Source: Lutibacter sp. A64 (GTDB lineage Bacteria > Bacteroidota > Bacteroidia > Flavobacteriales > Flavobacteriaceae). Taken from it: a stretch of DNA of 64,000 nt. The stretch's first letter is position 1; every line of letters starts with the position of its first letter. Positions 34,381 to 41,774 of the stretch are shown here, one piece after another. Under the pieces are notes generated by a model. It ran no database searches, was not told where the DNA came from, and was given only the letters and a program-made list of their open reading frames with translations. Both the position numbers and the translations under genes were made by a program. The DNA lies in contig NZ_CP092487.1 of assembly GCF_022429565.1 (NCBI RefSeq), positions 2,994,001-3,058,000 on the forward strand. The letters are read 5' to 3'.

Positions 34381-36039
34381 ATGAAAAAAATTATTTATTT
34401 AATAATGGCAATAGGCTTAGTTTTTACAGCCTGTGACCCAATGGATGATATTTATGCTGATCTTGATGCTCAAGAAAGTGCTGTAGTTGGTAATGCAGAA
34501 TATACATTAACTGATGAAGATTACGATGATTTAGAATTAGGATATGGAAGCTTTAACTCTCTTGATGATGCTAAATCATTACTTCCTTCATTTTTAGCAG
34601 ACGCATACCCATACTGGGGAAAAAATTCTTCTGTATTAGTTGGTTTTGATTTATATGTTGGATATGCTCCAGGTGTAAGCGACTATACTAATGCTACTTC
34701 TTATAGCTTGGCTAATATGGATTACCCTAGAGGTTCTGAAAATGCAGTAGCTTTCTTCCCTGAAGAAGATCCAGCTGACTATTTAGGTGATATATTAAAT
34801 GCAAATATAGATGCACCAACTGAAGGAAATATGGTACTTGCAAAGTACAAAGTTTATAAAGGAGAACCAGTTGCTGGAGTTTCTAATTTCTTTGAAGAAA
34901 CGTTTAATGGTAGTTTAAATTCTTGGGAATCTATTAGTGTAATTGGTGATCAATCTTGGTATGCAACATCTTATAGTAATGATGAATATGCTAAAGCTAG
35001 TGGTTACAGTAGTGGAAGTAGATATGAAAATGAGGATTGGTTAATTTCTCCAGAAATTGATTTAACGAATCAAATAAATGCTACTTTAGAAATTAGACAA
35101 GCATTAAACTTTGGAGGTGCTGATTTAGTTAAAATATTAATTTCAACTGATTATAGCACAGGGGGAGACATTGCTGCCTCAACTTGGAATGAATTAGAAT
35201 TGCAAAATATACCTGATGGTACAAGCTATGATTTTTATGTTAGTGATCCATACGCTTTGACAGATTATGAAGGCGAAACAATTCATATTGCTTTTAAATA
35301 TGTTTCAGATGGTACTAATGAAAACACTTCAACTTGGCAAATCGATAATGTTGTAGTTAAAGTTCCTGGTGTAGAGGGTGATACAGCTATAAACGAAACG
35401 TTCTTAACTTACTCTGAAGGAGAATGGGAACCTTCAGAAGGTGTTTATTTTATCCAAGATGCTGATTTTGATTCAATGGGAGAAGGTTATGGTCAACCAG
35501 GACAATATAATAATTTTGGAAGTTCTACACCTCCAGATGATTATTTACCAACATTCTTAAACTTAAAATATCCTTACGCTTTAGAGGGTGACGAGTTAAT
35601 TGTTGTTTACGATTACTATTCTAGTTCAAGTGGAGCTCAATTAAGAGGTAACTTATATACTAAATCAAGTGGAGCTTGGTCTGGTTATGAATCTACAATT
35701 AGTACTACTTTACAGTTTGGACATGATGGGGCAAATTGGGTTCCAGACAACACAATTAAATATACATTAACAGGGGCTGATTATGATTATATTGTTGAAA
35801 CTTACAAAGACATATATTCAGGTGGAGTTGCTAACCTAAGTAGCTATGGAAATATTAGTGCTTATAACTGGGCTCCAGATGAAATTCTTGATGTTCTTAG
35901 TGGTGTGTTATTGAATAATTTCCCTGATTCAGAAGAAGGACAAAAGTTTATTGTTACTTATGCAACTTATGACGGTTCAAGTCATGATGTTTCATTAAAC
36001 GTAATTCTTGAAGGTGGAAAATACGTTTTAAACAACTAA
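34381..36039 (+). CDS. Surface lipoprotein with choice-of-anchor-J-type domain, receptor partner
   Basis: A 552-residue lipoprotein (MKKIIYLIMAIGLVFTAC, lipid Cys18). Two copies of a 'YTLTDEDYDD'/'YTLTGADYDY'-like segment lie at about 42-51 and 460-470. Between them is a jelly-roll-like domain at about 165-335 (FFEETFNGSLNSWESISVIGDQSW, WLISPEIDLTNQINATLEIRQ, IAFKYVSDGTNENTSTWQIDNVVV). That pattern is the choice-of-anchor J/MAM-like fold. With the receptor 18 bp upstream and a strong terminator directly after, it forms a two-gene operon. It probably captures the ligand at the surface and passes it to the receptor. Confidence 0.85.
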   Translation: MKKIIYLIMAIGLVFTACDPMDDIYADLDAQESAVVGNAEYTLTDEDYDDLELGYGSFNSLDDAKSLLPSFLADAYPYWGKNSSVLVGFDLYVGYAPGVSDYTNATSYSLANMDYPRGSENAVAFFPEEDPADYLGDILNANIDAPTEGNMVLAKYKVYKGEPVAGVSNFFEETFNGSLNSWESISVIGDQSWYATSYSNDEYAKASGYSSGSRYENEDWLISPEIDLTNQINATLEIRQALNFGGADLVKILISTDYSTGGDIAASTWNELELQNIPDGTSYDFYVSDPYALTDYEGETIHIAFKYVSDGTNENTSTWQIDNVVVKVPGVEGDTAINETFLTYSEGEWEPSEGVYFIQDADFDSMGEGYGQPGQYNNFGSSTPPDDYLPTFLNLKYPYALEGDELIVVYDYYSSSSGAQLRGNLYTKSSGAWSGYESTISTTLQFGHDGANWVPDNTIKYTLTGADYDYIVETYKDIYSGGVANLSSYGNISAYNWAPDEILDVLSGVLLNNFPDSEEGQKFIVTYATYDGSSHDVSLNVILEGGKYVLNN

Positions 36040-36061
36040 GTTAAATTTACGTTTAACTAAT

Positions 36062-36090
36062 AAAAAACCACGCTATTTAGCGTGGTTTTT
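36062..36090 (+). terminator. Terminator of the TonB receptor operon
   Basis: Perfect hairpin AAAACCACGCTA / TAGCGTGGTTTT with a TTT loop and a T-run, 22 bp after the lipoprotein stop codon. Confidence 0.9.
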
Positions 36091-36105
36091 GCATTTTAAT
36101 ACAAT

Positions 36106-36142
36106 TAAGTATAATAGAATAATATTTATTCTATTATACTTA
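36106..36142. repeat. Perfect AT-rich hairpin
   Basis: Arms TAAGTATAATAGAATAA (36106-36122) and its exact complement (36126-36142) around a 3-base loop TAT. It directly follows the operon terminator. The low GC content and lack of a T-run make it a poor terminator; its role is unknown. Confidence 0.6.
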
Positions 36143-36184
36143 AAAGTTCTATATCTATTTTAAGTTAAAAATAAATATGAGATA

Positions 36185-36405
36185 ATAATTTCAGCCATTG
36201 TTGGTGTTTTTTATCAACAACTGAGTAAGTAGAATAGACAGTGTAAATTAATAAATTTCAGCCATTATTTACATTTGCCTTCAATAATTAAACAAGTATA
36301 TGGCCTAAACTTAAGCAGTTGAATGATAGGTGTTTAGATATTGTTGTTGTTGCCAACAATTAAATAAGTATACAATCTAAATTTAAATAGTAAACTAATT
36401 GTAAA
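36185..36405. repeat. Degenerate tandem repeat, about three units of roughly 70 bp
   Basis: Non-coding stretch between the receptor operon and the DUF3078 gene. Units share blocks such as TTTCAGCCATT (36188 and 36259 areas), and CAACAACTGAGTAAGTAGA, CAATAATTAAACAAGTATA and CAACAATTAAATAAGTATA. After each AAGTA block come a TAAA-rich segment and an AGT(A/T)(A/G)A motif. No frame codes through it on either strand. It is too diverged and too short for a CRISPR array. Confidence 0.45.
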
Positions 36406-36424
36406 ATAAAAAATATGCAAACGT

Positions 36425-36464
36425 AAAAAAGGCATACAAATCAAATGATTTGTATGCCTTTTTT
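36425..36464. terminator. Terminator of the DUF3078 gene
   Basis: Perfect stem AAAAAAGGCATACAAATCA with its complement and a two-base loop; the minus-strand T-run follows it, 27 bp after the DUF3078 stop codon. Symmetric enough to work in both directions. Confidence 0.9.
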
Positions 36465-36490
36465 AGCTTTTAGAGTGCAGTTTAAACTTC

Positions 36491-37411
36491 TTAAAAAGAA
36501 TAGTTTAAACCAAACATCCAATACGTTTGAAGTTTATTGTCAATAGTATCAAATGTAGCTGACTCATCATCATCTAAAGCATAATTCAAAGCCTCTTGCT
36601 TGTTCTTTCTTAAACCTAAGTCAAAACCTACACCAATACCTTTCCAAAGCGTGTAACCAAATGAGTTTGTCCAAGTCCAGTTAGAGTAATCAGCACTTTT
36701 GTAACTTTGAAAAGCAGAAAGATTCGTTTTAAATTTAATAGCACCTAATTGCTTGGTATAATCAGCAACTATTTTAGCACCTAAAGAAGATTCAAAATTG
36801 CTATCTCCATCGCTAAATACAAAATTATAGTTTAAAGGGTGTATTACAACCACTAAATCTGCAATAGGAGTCCAAGTAGCACCAACCCCAAGGTCTAAAT
36901 AACCAGGATCGTTAAAATTACTTAAAATAGTAGTTTTGTATTCTCCTAAAGTAGAAATTGCAAATTTTTCGCTTAATTTATATCCAAATAAAGAAGTTAT
37001 ACTAAACACATCTGTAGCTTCTTGAAAGTCACTATTATCAGTATCATCATCCTTATCATCAAATTTTACCCAACTTAAGTTTACATTAGCTGAATTTCTC
37101 CAGAAATATTTTTCTTGTGTTAGGTTTGCAAAAGCGTTTACTGTAAATCCAATATTACCAGTTGATGAATTTGGTTTTCCTTTAGAGTACCAATTATCAA
37201 AACCTGCAAGTGTTCCTCCAATGGTTCCAAAAGCACCTTTTTTCCAACCAGGAAAAGCATCAATTTTACTTTGAATTGCTTTTACTTTTGCTTGTAAAGC
37301 TGCAATAGAATCTTTTTTAGGAGCTTGCTCTGCTTTTAACTCCTCTATTGTTTGAGCATTTATGTAGGTTATACCAAACATACACACTAGTACTAAAATT
37401 ATTTTTTTCAT
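36491..37411 (-). CDS. DUF3078 outer-membrane beta-barrel protein
   Basis: A 306-residue exported protein (signal peptide MKKIILVLVCMFGITYINAQ). A short coiled coil at about 21-55 (IEELKAEQAPKKDSIAALQAKVKAIQSKID) precedes a barrel of alternating strands, each with aromatic girdles (FDNWYSKGKPNSSTGNIGF, YFWRNSANVNLSWVKFDD). It ends with MFGLNYSF, a terminal Phe as in outer-membrane barrels. This is the DUF3078 family, common in Bacteroidota and without assigned function. It is monocistronic. Confidence 0.85.
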   Translation of the reverse strand: MKKIILVLVCMFGITYINAQTIEELKAEQAPKKDSIAALQAKVKAIQSKIDAFPGWKKGAFGTIGGTLAGFDNWYSKGKPNSSTGNIGFTVNAFANLTQEKYFWRNSANVNLSWVKFDDKDDDTDNSDFQEATDVFSITSLFGYKLSEKFAISTLGEYKTTILSNFNDPGYLDLGVGATWTPIADLVVVIHPLNYNFVFSDGDSNFESSLGAKIVADYTKQLGAIKFKTNLSAFQSYKSADYSNWTWTNSFGYTLWKGIGVGFDLGLRKNKQEALNYALDDDESATFDTIDNKLQTYWMFGLNYSF

Positions 37412-37583
37412 ACTTAATATAATTTATTTTTAAAATGCAAATATGCATTAAATAAGACCATTTTTATATAAAAAAGTCACATCACGAACTTAAAAATACC
37501 ATTATCTACTAATTAACTACTACTAAAAAGACTGTATTTAGTTAAACTTCGAATAATAAAGCATTGTATTTATATCTTAAATT

Positions 37584-39710
37584 TTATTTATTAGGCAATG
37601 TTTTATACCCCATATTGTATAAGGTAAATCCGAAAATATCTGCATATTGTTCAATAATTTTTGAAACTGGAGTTCCTGCTCCATGACCTGCATTTGTTTC
37701 AATTCTTATTAAAGTTGGATTATTACCTAATTGCTTTTCTTGTAATTCTGCAGCAAATTTAAACGAATGTGCTGGCACTACTCTATCATCGTGATCTCCA
37801 GTTGTTACCAATGTAGCTGGGTATTCAATTCCTGCTTTTACATTATGAACCGGTGAATAACCTTTTAAATAATTAAACATTTCTTTAGAATCTACTGCAG
37901 TTCCATAGTCGTAAGCCCAACCTGCTCCTGCTGTAAACGTATGATAACGTAACATGTCTAGCACGCCAACATCTGGCAATGCCACTTTCATTAAATCAGG
38001 ACGCTGTATCATTGTTGCACCAACTAGTAAGCCTCCGTTAGAGCCACCTCTAATAGCTAAATAATGTGATGATGTATAGTTGTTTTTAATTAAATATTCA
38101 GCAGCTGCAATAAAATCGTCAAATACATTTTGTTTTTGAAGTTTTGTACCTGCATTATGCCACGCTTTACCGTACTCGCCACCACCACGTAAATTAGGAA
38201 CTGCATAAATACCACCTTGCTCCATCCAAACTGCATTTGCAATGTTAAAACTAGGAGTTAAACTAATATTAAATCCTCCATAACCATATAAAATTGTTGG
38301 GTTTTTCCCATTTAATTCGATTCCTTTTTTAAAAGAAATTATCATTGGAATTTTTGTTCCATCTTTTGAAGTATAGAATACTTGTTTGGATTCGTAATTT
38401 TCGGCATTAAAATCTATTGCAGGTTTTTTATATAATTCTGATATTCCAGATTTTGGTTTAAATGAATAAATTGATCCTGGTGTTGTATAATTTGTAAAAG
38501 AATAATAAATAGTCTCTGCATTATTTTTCCCGCTAAATCCACCCGCACTACCTATACCTGGTAATGCTATTGTTCTAATTAATTTTCCATTAAAATCGTA
38601 TTGCATTACTTTTGAAACAGCATCAACCATATAATTTGCAAAAATATAACCACTTGCCGTAGATATATTCAATACATTTTTAGTTTCAGGAATTACATCA
38701 ACCCAGTTTTCTTTTGAAGGATTTTTAACAGCAACTTTTACAATTCTTTTATTTGGTGCATTTACATTAGTACTTAAATAAAAATATCCATTTTTATGTT
38801 CAACTACACCAGTATCATTATCAAAACCTAATATTATAGGAGTTATTTTACTAGTTGGATCTGTTAAGTCTTTAAAGTATAATTCGTTTCCTGAAGTTGA
38901 AATTGAAGCTGAAATAATTAAATATTTCTCATCATCAGTAACACCAGCACCAACATAACGTCTTTTTTCTTTATCACCAAAAATAATTTCATCTTCAGAT
39001 TGTTTTGTGTCTAATTTATGGTAAAACAAGCGATGTTGATCTGTTTTTGCAGAAAGCTCACTTCCTTTTGGCTTTTCGTAACTTGAATAAAAAAGCCCTT
39101 CATTTCCTTTCCAAGCCATGCCACTAAATTTAACATCTATAAGTGTATCTTCTTTAATTTCTTTTGAAAGCGCATCCATAATGATAATTTTGCGCCAATC
39201 GCTTCCTCCCTCAGAAATGGCATAAGCAACCAAACTTCCGTCCTTTGAAAACGACATTCCGCCTAAAGAAGTAGTACCATCTTCAGAAAAAGTATTTGGA
39301 TCTAAAAAAACTTTTGGCTCTTCATTACCTTTAAATCTATATAAAACATACTGATTTTGTAATCCATTATTTTTATAGAAGTAGGTAAAATCACCTTCTT
39401 TAAAAGGAGCGCCTATTTTTTCATAATTCCATAATTTTTCTAAACGATTTTTTAATGCTTTACGATATGGAATATTTGTCAAATAATCGAATGTTAATTT
39501 GTTTTGTTCCCTAACCCAGGCTGCAGTTTCATTAGACATATCGTCTTCTAACCATCTGTAAGGATCTTTAACTTCTGTACCAAAATAATTAGTTACAGTA
39601 TCAACTTTTTTTGTTGTAGGATATTTCAATTCAACAGTTTTTTGTGTATCGGATTTTTCACAAGAGAATAAGCAAAACCCAACTAATGTTAATAATAGTA
39701 TTTTTTTCAT
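37584..39710 (-). CDS. Prolyl oligopeptidase family lipoprotein
   Basis: A serine peptidase of the S9A type, 708 residues from the ATG at 39710. A 17-codon longer frame is rejected because the -7 box at 39734-39741 lies in it, and because the shorter start gives a lipoprotein signal (MKKILLLTLVGFCLFSC). It has an N-terminal beta-propeller (DPYRWLEDDMSNETAAWVREQ at the start) and a C-terminal alpha/beta hydrolase. The catalytic triad is Ser at about 557 (RGGSNGGLL), Asp at about 642 (GDHDDRVVP) and His at about 676 (NAGHGAG). It cleaves after proline in short peptides, here in the periplasm or at a membrane face. All catalytic residues are intact. Confidence 0.95.
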   Translation of the reverse strand: MKKILLLTLVGFCLFSCEKSDTQKTVELKYPTTKKVDTVTNYFGTEVKDPYRWLEDDMSNETAAWVREQNKLTFDYLTNIPYRKALKNRLEKLWNYEKIGAPFKEGDFTYFYKNNGLQNQYVLYRFKGNEEPKVFLDPNTFSEDGTTSLGGMSFSKDGSLVAYAISEGGSDWRKIIIMDALSKEIKEDTLIDVKFSGMAWKGNEGLFYSSYEKPKGSELSAKTDQHRLFYHKLDTKQSEDEIIFGDKEKRRYVGAGVTDDEKYLIISASISTSGNELYFKDLTDPTSKITPIILGFDNDTGVVEHKNGYFYLSTNVNAPNKRIVKVAVKNPSKENWVDVIPETKNVLNISTASGYIFANYMVDAVSKVMQYDFNGKLIRTIALPGIGSAGGFSGKNNAETIYYSFTNYTTPGSIYSFKPKSGISELYKKPAIDFNAENYESKQVFYTSKDGTKIPMIISFKKGIELNGKNPTILYGYGGFNISLTPSFNIANAVWMEQGGIYAVPNLRGGGEYGKAWHNAGTKLQKQNVFDDFIAAAEYLIKNNYTSSHYLAIRGGSNGGLLVGATMIQRPDLMKVALPDVGVLDMLRYHTFTAGAGWAYDYGTAVDSKEMFNYLKGYSPVHNVKAGIEYPATLVTTGDHDDRVVPAHSFKFAAELQEKQLGNNPTLIRIETNAGHGAGTPVSKIIEQYADIFGFTLYNMGYKTLPNK

Positions 39711-39733
39711 AGTAGTTATTTTTAATTGATTAT

Positions 39734-39761
39734 CAAAGTTAACTAAAAAAGGCTTATTCAA
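39734..39761 (-). promoter_or_regulatory. Promoter of the prolyl oligopeptidase gene
   Basis: On the minus strand TTG (39759-39761), 17 bp, TAACTTTG (39734-39741), 23 bp before the ATG at 39710. The TTG lies within the loop side of the terminator that ends the upstream DoxX gene. Confidence 0.5.
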
Positions 39762-39775
39762 TTGAATAAGCCTTA
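39743..39775 (-). terminator. Terminator of the DoxX-family gene
   Basis: Stem AAGGCTTATTCAA with its complement, followed on the minus strand by TTTTTTAG, 22 bp after the DoxX stop codon. Confidence 0.85.
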
Positions 39776-39796
39776 AATTTCATCTATAATAACTCT

Positions 39797-40168
39797 TTAA
39801 AAAAGTGTTTTAAATTTATTCCAATTTGCATACATAAGTATACTATTTAGTACGGCAACAACCGCAGATAATCCAATTCCGGCAGGTGCAAGTGCTAAAT
39901 GGAACATCACAATATTTACAGAAATAATAGCTGCAAATATAAGCGCTAAGCCTTTCCATTTATTTATCAATAGAAGAATGCCTGCAACAACTTCGGTAAA
40001 ACCAATTAAAGGAAACATATAACCCGATTTTACAAGAGCACCCATAAATTCACCAGGAGCTCCTTCCATTGGGGGCATTGGCATAAAGTTGAAAAATTTG
40101 TTAGCTCCAAAAACTACTAATATTAGACCTAGAAGTATACGTACAACAAGTGTTAATTTTGAATTCAT
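39797..40168 (-). CDS. DoxX family membrane protein
   Basis: A 123-residue protein with four predicted helices: LTLVVRILLGLILVVFGANKFF at the N-terminus, then LIGFTEVVAGILLLINKW, LALIFAAIISVNIVMFHLAL and a last one to about 115. The FGANKF and GFTEVVAG motifs fit the DoxX/SURF4 family. Members include the quinol-oxidising DoxD and various detoxification or redox-related proteins, but most, like this one, have no assigned reaction. It is divergent from thioredoxin, which would fit a redox role but does not prove it. Confidence 0.85.
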   Translation of the reverse strand: MNSKLTLVVRILLGLILVVFGANKFFNFMPMPPMEGAPGEFMGALVKSGYMFPLIGFTEVVAGILLLINKWKGLALIFAAIISVNIVMFHLALAPAGIGLSAVVAVLNSILMYANWNKFKTLF

Positions 40169-40329
40169 AATAAAATGTTTTAGTTATTAATATTTTAGTT
40201 GAGTCGTTAAGTTACGTTATATATTACAGTTGTAACTTTTGTTACTTCTGTTTTGTAAGGATTTGCGTCACTTTGTCGTCAAAACTATGGTATAATAGTT
40301 GTTATACTAATCATATAAAATTTAAAAAA

Positions 40330-40689
40330 ATGACAGAATTATTAACAAAAGAGACTTTTTTAGAAAAAGTTTTTAATTTCGAAAAAAATAAAGAATGGAA
40401 ATTTGAAGGAGATATACCTTGTGTAATTGATTTTTATGCAGATTGGTGTGGACCTTGTAAAGCAGTTGCACCGGTTTTAGAAGAATTAGGAGAAGATTAT
40501 AAAGGAAAAGTAAATATCTATAAAGTTGATACAGAAGCTGAACAAGAGCTAGCTGCTGCTTTTGGAATTAGAAGTATTCCTTCTATTTTATTTGTTCCAA
40601 AAAATGCTGAGCCACAAATGGCTCAAGGGGCATTACCAAAACATCAATTTGAACAAATTATTAATGATGTTTTAGAAGTTTCTAAGTAA
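40330..40689 (+). CDS. trxA: Thioredoxin
   Basis: A disulfide reductase of 119 residues from the ATG at 40330 (MTELLTKETFLEKVF). A longer frame from 40273 adds 19 residues that do not belong to the fold. The active site CGPC is at about 40-43 in FYADWCGPCKAVAP, and the cis-proline loop is at RSIPSILFV. There is no signal peptide, so it is cytoplasmic. The insertion FEKNKEWKFEGDIP before the first core strand is typical of Bacteroidota thioredoxins. It ends at a strong terminator. Confidence 0.94.
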   Translation: MTELLTKETFLEKVFNFEKNKEWKFEGDIPCVIDFYADWCGPCKAVAPVLEELGEDYKGKVNIYKVDTEAEQELAAAFGIRSIPSILFVPKNAEPQMAQGALPKHQFEQIINDVLEVSK

Positions 40690-40714
40690 ACTTAAAATTC
40701 ACCCCAATAAATCC

Positions 40715-40747
40715 GAAAAAAGCCACAATAGTATGTGGCTTTTTTTT
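40715..40747 (+). terminator. Terminator of trxA
   Basis: Hairpin AAAAAAGCCACA / TGTGGCTTTTTT with a six-base loop and T-run, about 26 bp after the trxA stop codon. Convergent with the PorP/SprF gene ending at 40801. Confidence 0.88.
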
Positions 40748-40800
40748 AAAATTCCATTATGGAGATAAATAAACTAAGGTTTATTTAAAGCATTAATTTC

Positions 40801-41763
40801 TTATTCAATTAATAGAATTTCTTCAGAATTTTTCTTTTTCATCCAATAAAGTGGTGGTTGTCTTTTATGATTATTTTTGTTTTTCCCTAGATTTAAAATG
40901 ATAGAAAATTCATGCGATCCATTGCTATAATTAGAAAGGTTATTGGTAATCGCATCATAAGTATAACCTACTTTTAAATTATTGGTTAATCTAAGTTGAA
41001 AAAGGGTTGAAACAGATTCATCAATCCTATGTGAAATTCCAAATTCTAGTTTGTCTAGCCATAAAATACTTGCAGAGATATCTGTAGATAATGGCGAACT
41101 GTTAACGGCTCTCATCATAAATGAAGGTCTTAGTTTAAAAGAATCATTTAAATTAAAAACGTATCCAGAAGATATATAAAAAATCATTTCATCTGAAGCG
41201 CTAGAAACTACGGAACTGTTTTTATCGTAATGTTTGTTTTTTAAAATGTTTACGGTTGAAATACTTGCAAAAAACCTGTTGGTATAGTAAAAGATACCAG
41301 CACCCATATTTGGATTAAATTCACTGATGTTTTCACTAAAAAGATCATCGTTTTGAACACCTAATTCTAACAAGTTTACATCTAAAAAACTACCTCCTAC
41401 TTTTAGTCCAAAAGCTAATGTTGAATTTTCATTTGGATAAATAGAGTAAGAAAAATCGGCATAAATGTCAGTTTCTTTTAAAACATATACCTTATCATTA
41501 ACAATAGACAAACCCAGCCCTACATTTTTACCAGTAGCACCATGTATTGATAAGGTTTGTGTTTCTGGACTTCCAGCTTCTCCAGCCCATTGACTTCTAA
41601 TATTAGCGGTGGCTGTAAACAATCCATGACTACCAGAGTAGGCAGGATTAATTAAGCTAAAATTATTATAATATTGTGTATATAACGGATCTTGTTGTGC
41701 ATTACTTTTTACAATTACTAAAAAGGCACTTATAATTACGAATTGTTTTACTATATTTTTCAT
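40801..41763 (-). CDS. PorP/SprF-type T9SS outer-membrane protein
   Basis: A 320-residue outer-membrane protein begun at the ATG at 41763, 11 bp after the stop of the giant gene; the longer frame overlaps that gene. It has a signal peptide (FVIISAFLVIVKSNAQ), then QDPLYTQYYNNFSLINPAYSGSHG, the hallmark N-terminus of PorP/SprF proteins, and a barrel. In Flavobacterium johnsoniae SprF is needed to export and attach the type B substrate SprB, encoded just upstream. By analogy this protein serves the giant protein. The C-terminus (HKRQPPLYWMKKKNSEEILLIE) extends beyond the barrel. Confidence 0.93.
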   Translation of the reverse strand: MKNIVKQFVIISAFLVIVKSNAQQDPLYTQYYNNFSLINPAYSGSHGLFTATANIRSQWAGEAGSPETQTLSIHGATGKNVGLGLSIVNDKVYVLKETDIYADFSYSIYPNENSTLAFGLKVGGSFLDVNLLELGVQNDDLFSENISEFNPNMGAGIFYYTNRFFASISTVNILKNKHYDKNSSVVSSASDEMIFYISSGYVFNLNDSFKLRPSFMMRAVNSSPLSTDISASILWLDKLEFGISHRIDESVSTLFQLRLTNNLKVGYTYDAITNNLSNYSNGSHEFSIILNLGKNKNNHKRQPPLYWMKKKNSEEILLIE

Positions 41764-41774
41764 TTCTATTTTTC

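Noticed and set aside
39711-39761. Longer N-terminus for the prolyl oligopeptidase
   Set aside because: It would include the -7 box and part of the upstream terminator, and hides a clean lipoprotein signal.
40273-40329. Longer N-terminus for thioredoxin
   Set aside because: The 19 extra residues do not fit the thioredoxin fold and are followed by a normal start in an A-rich context.
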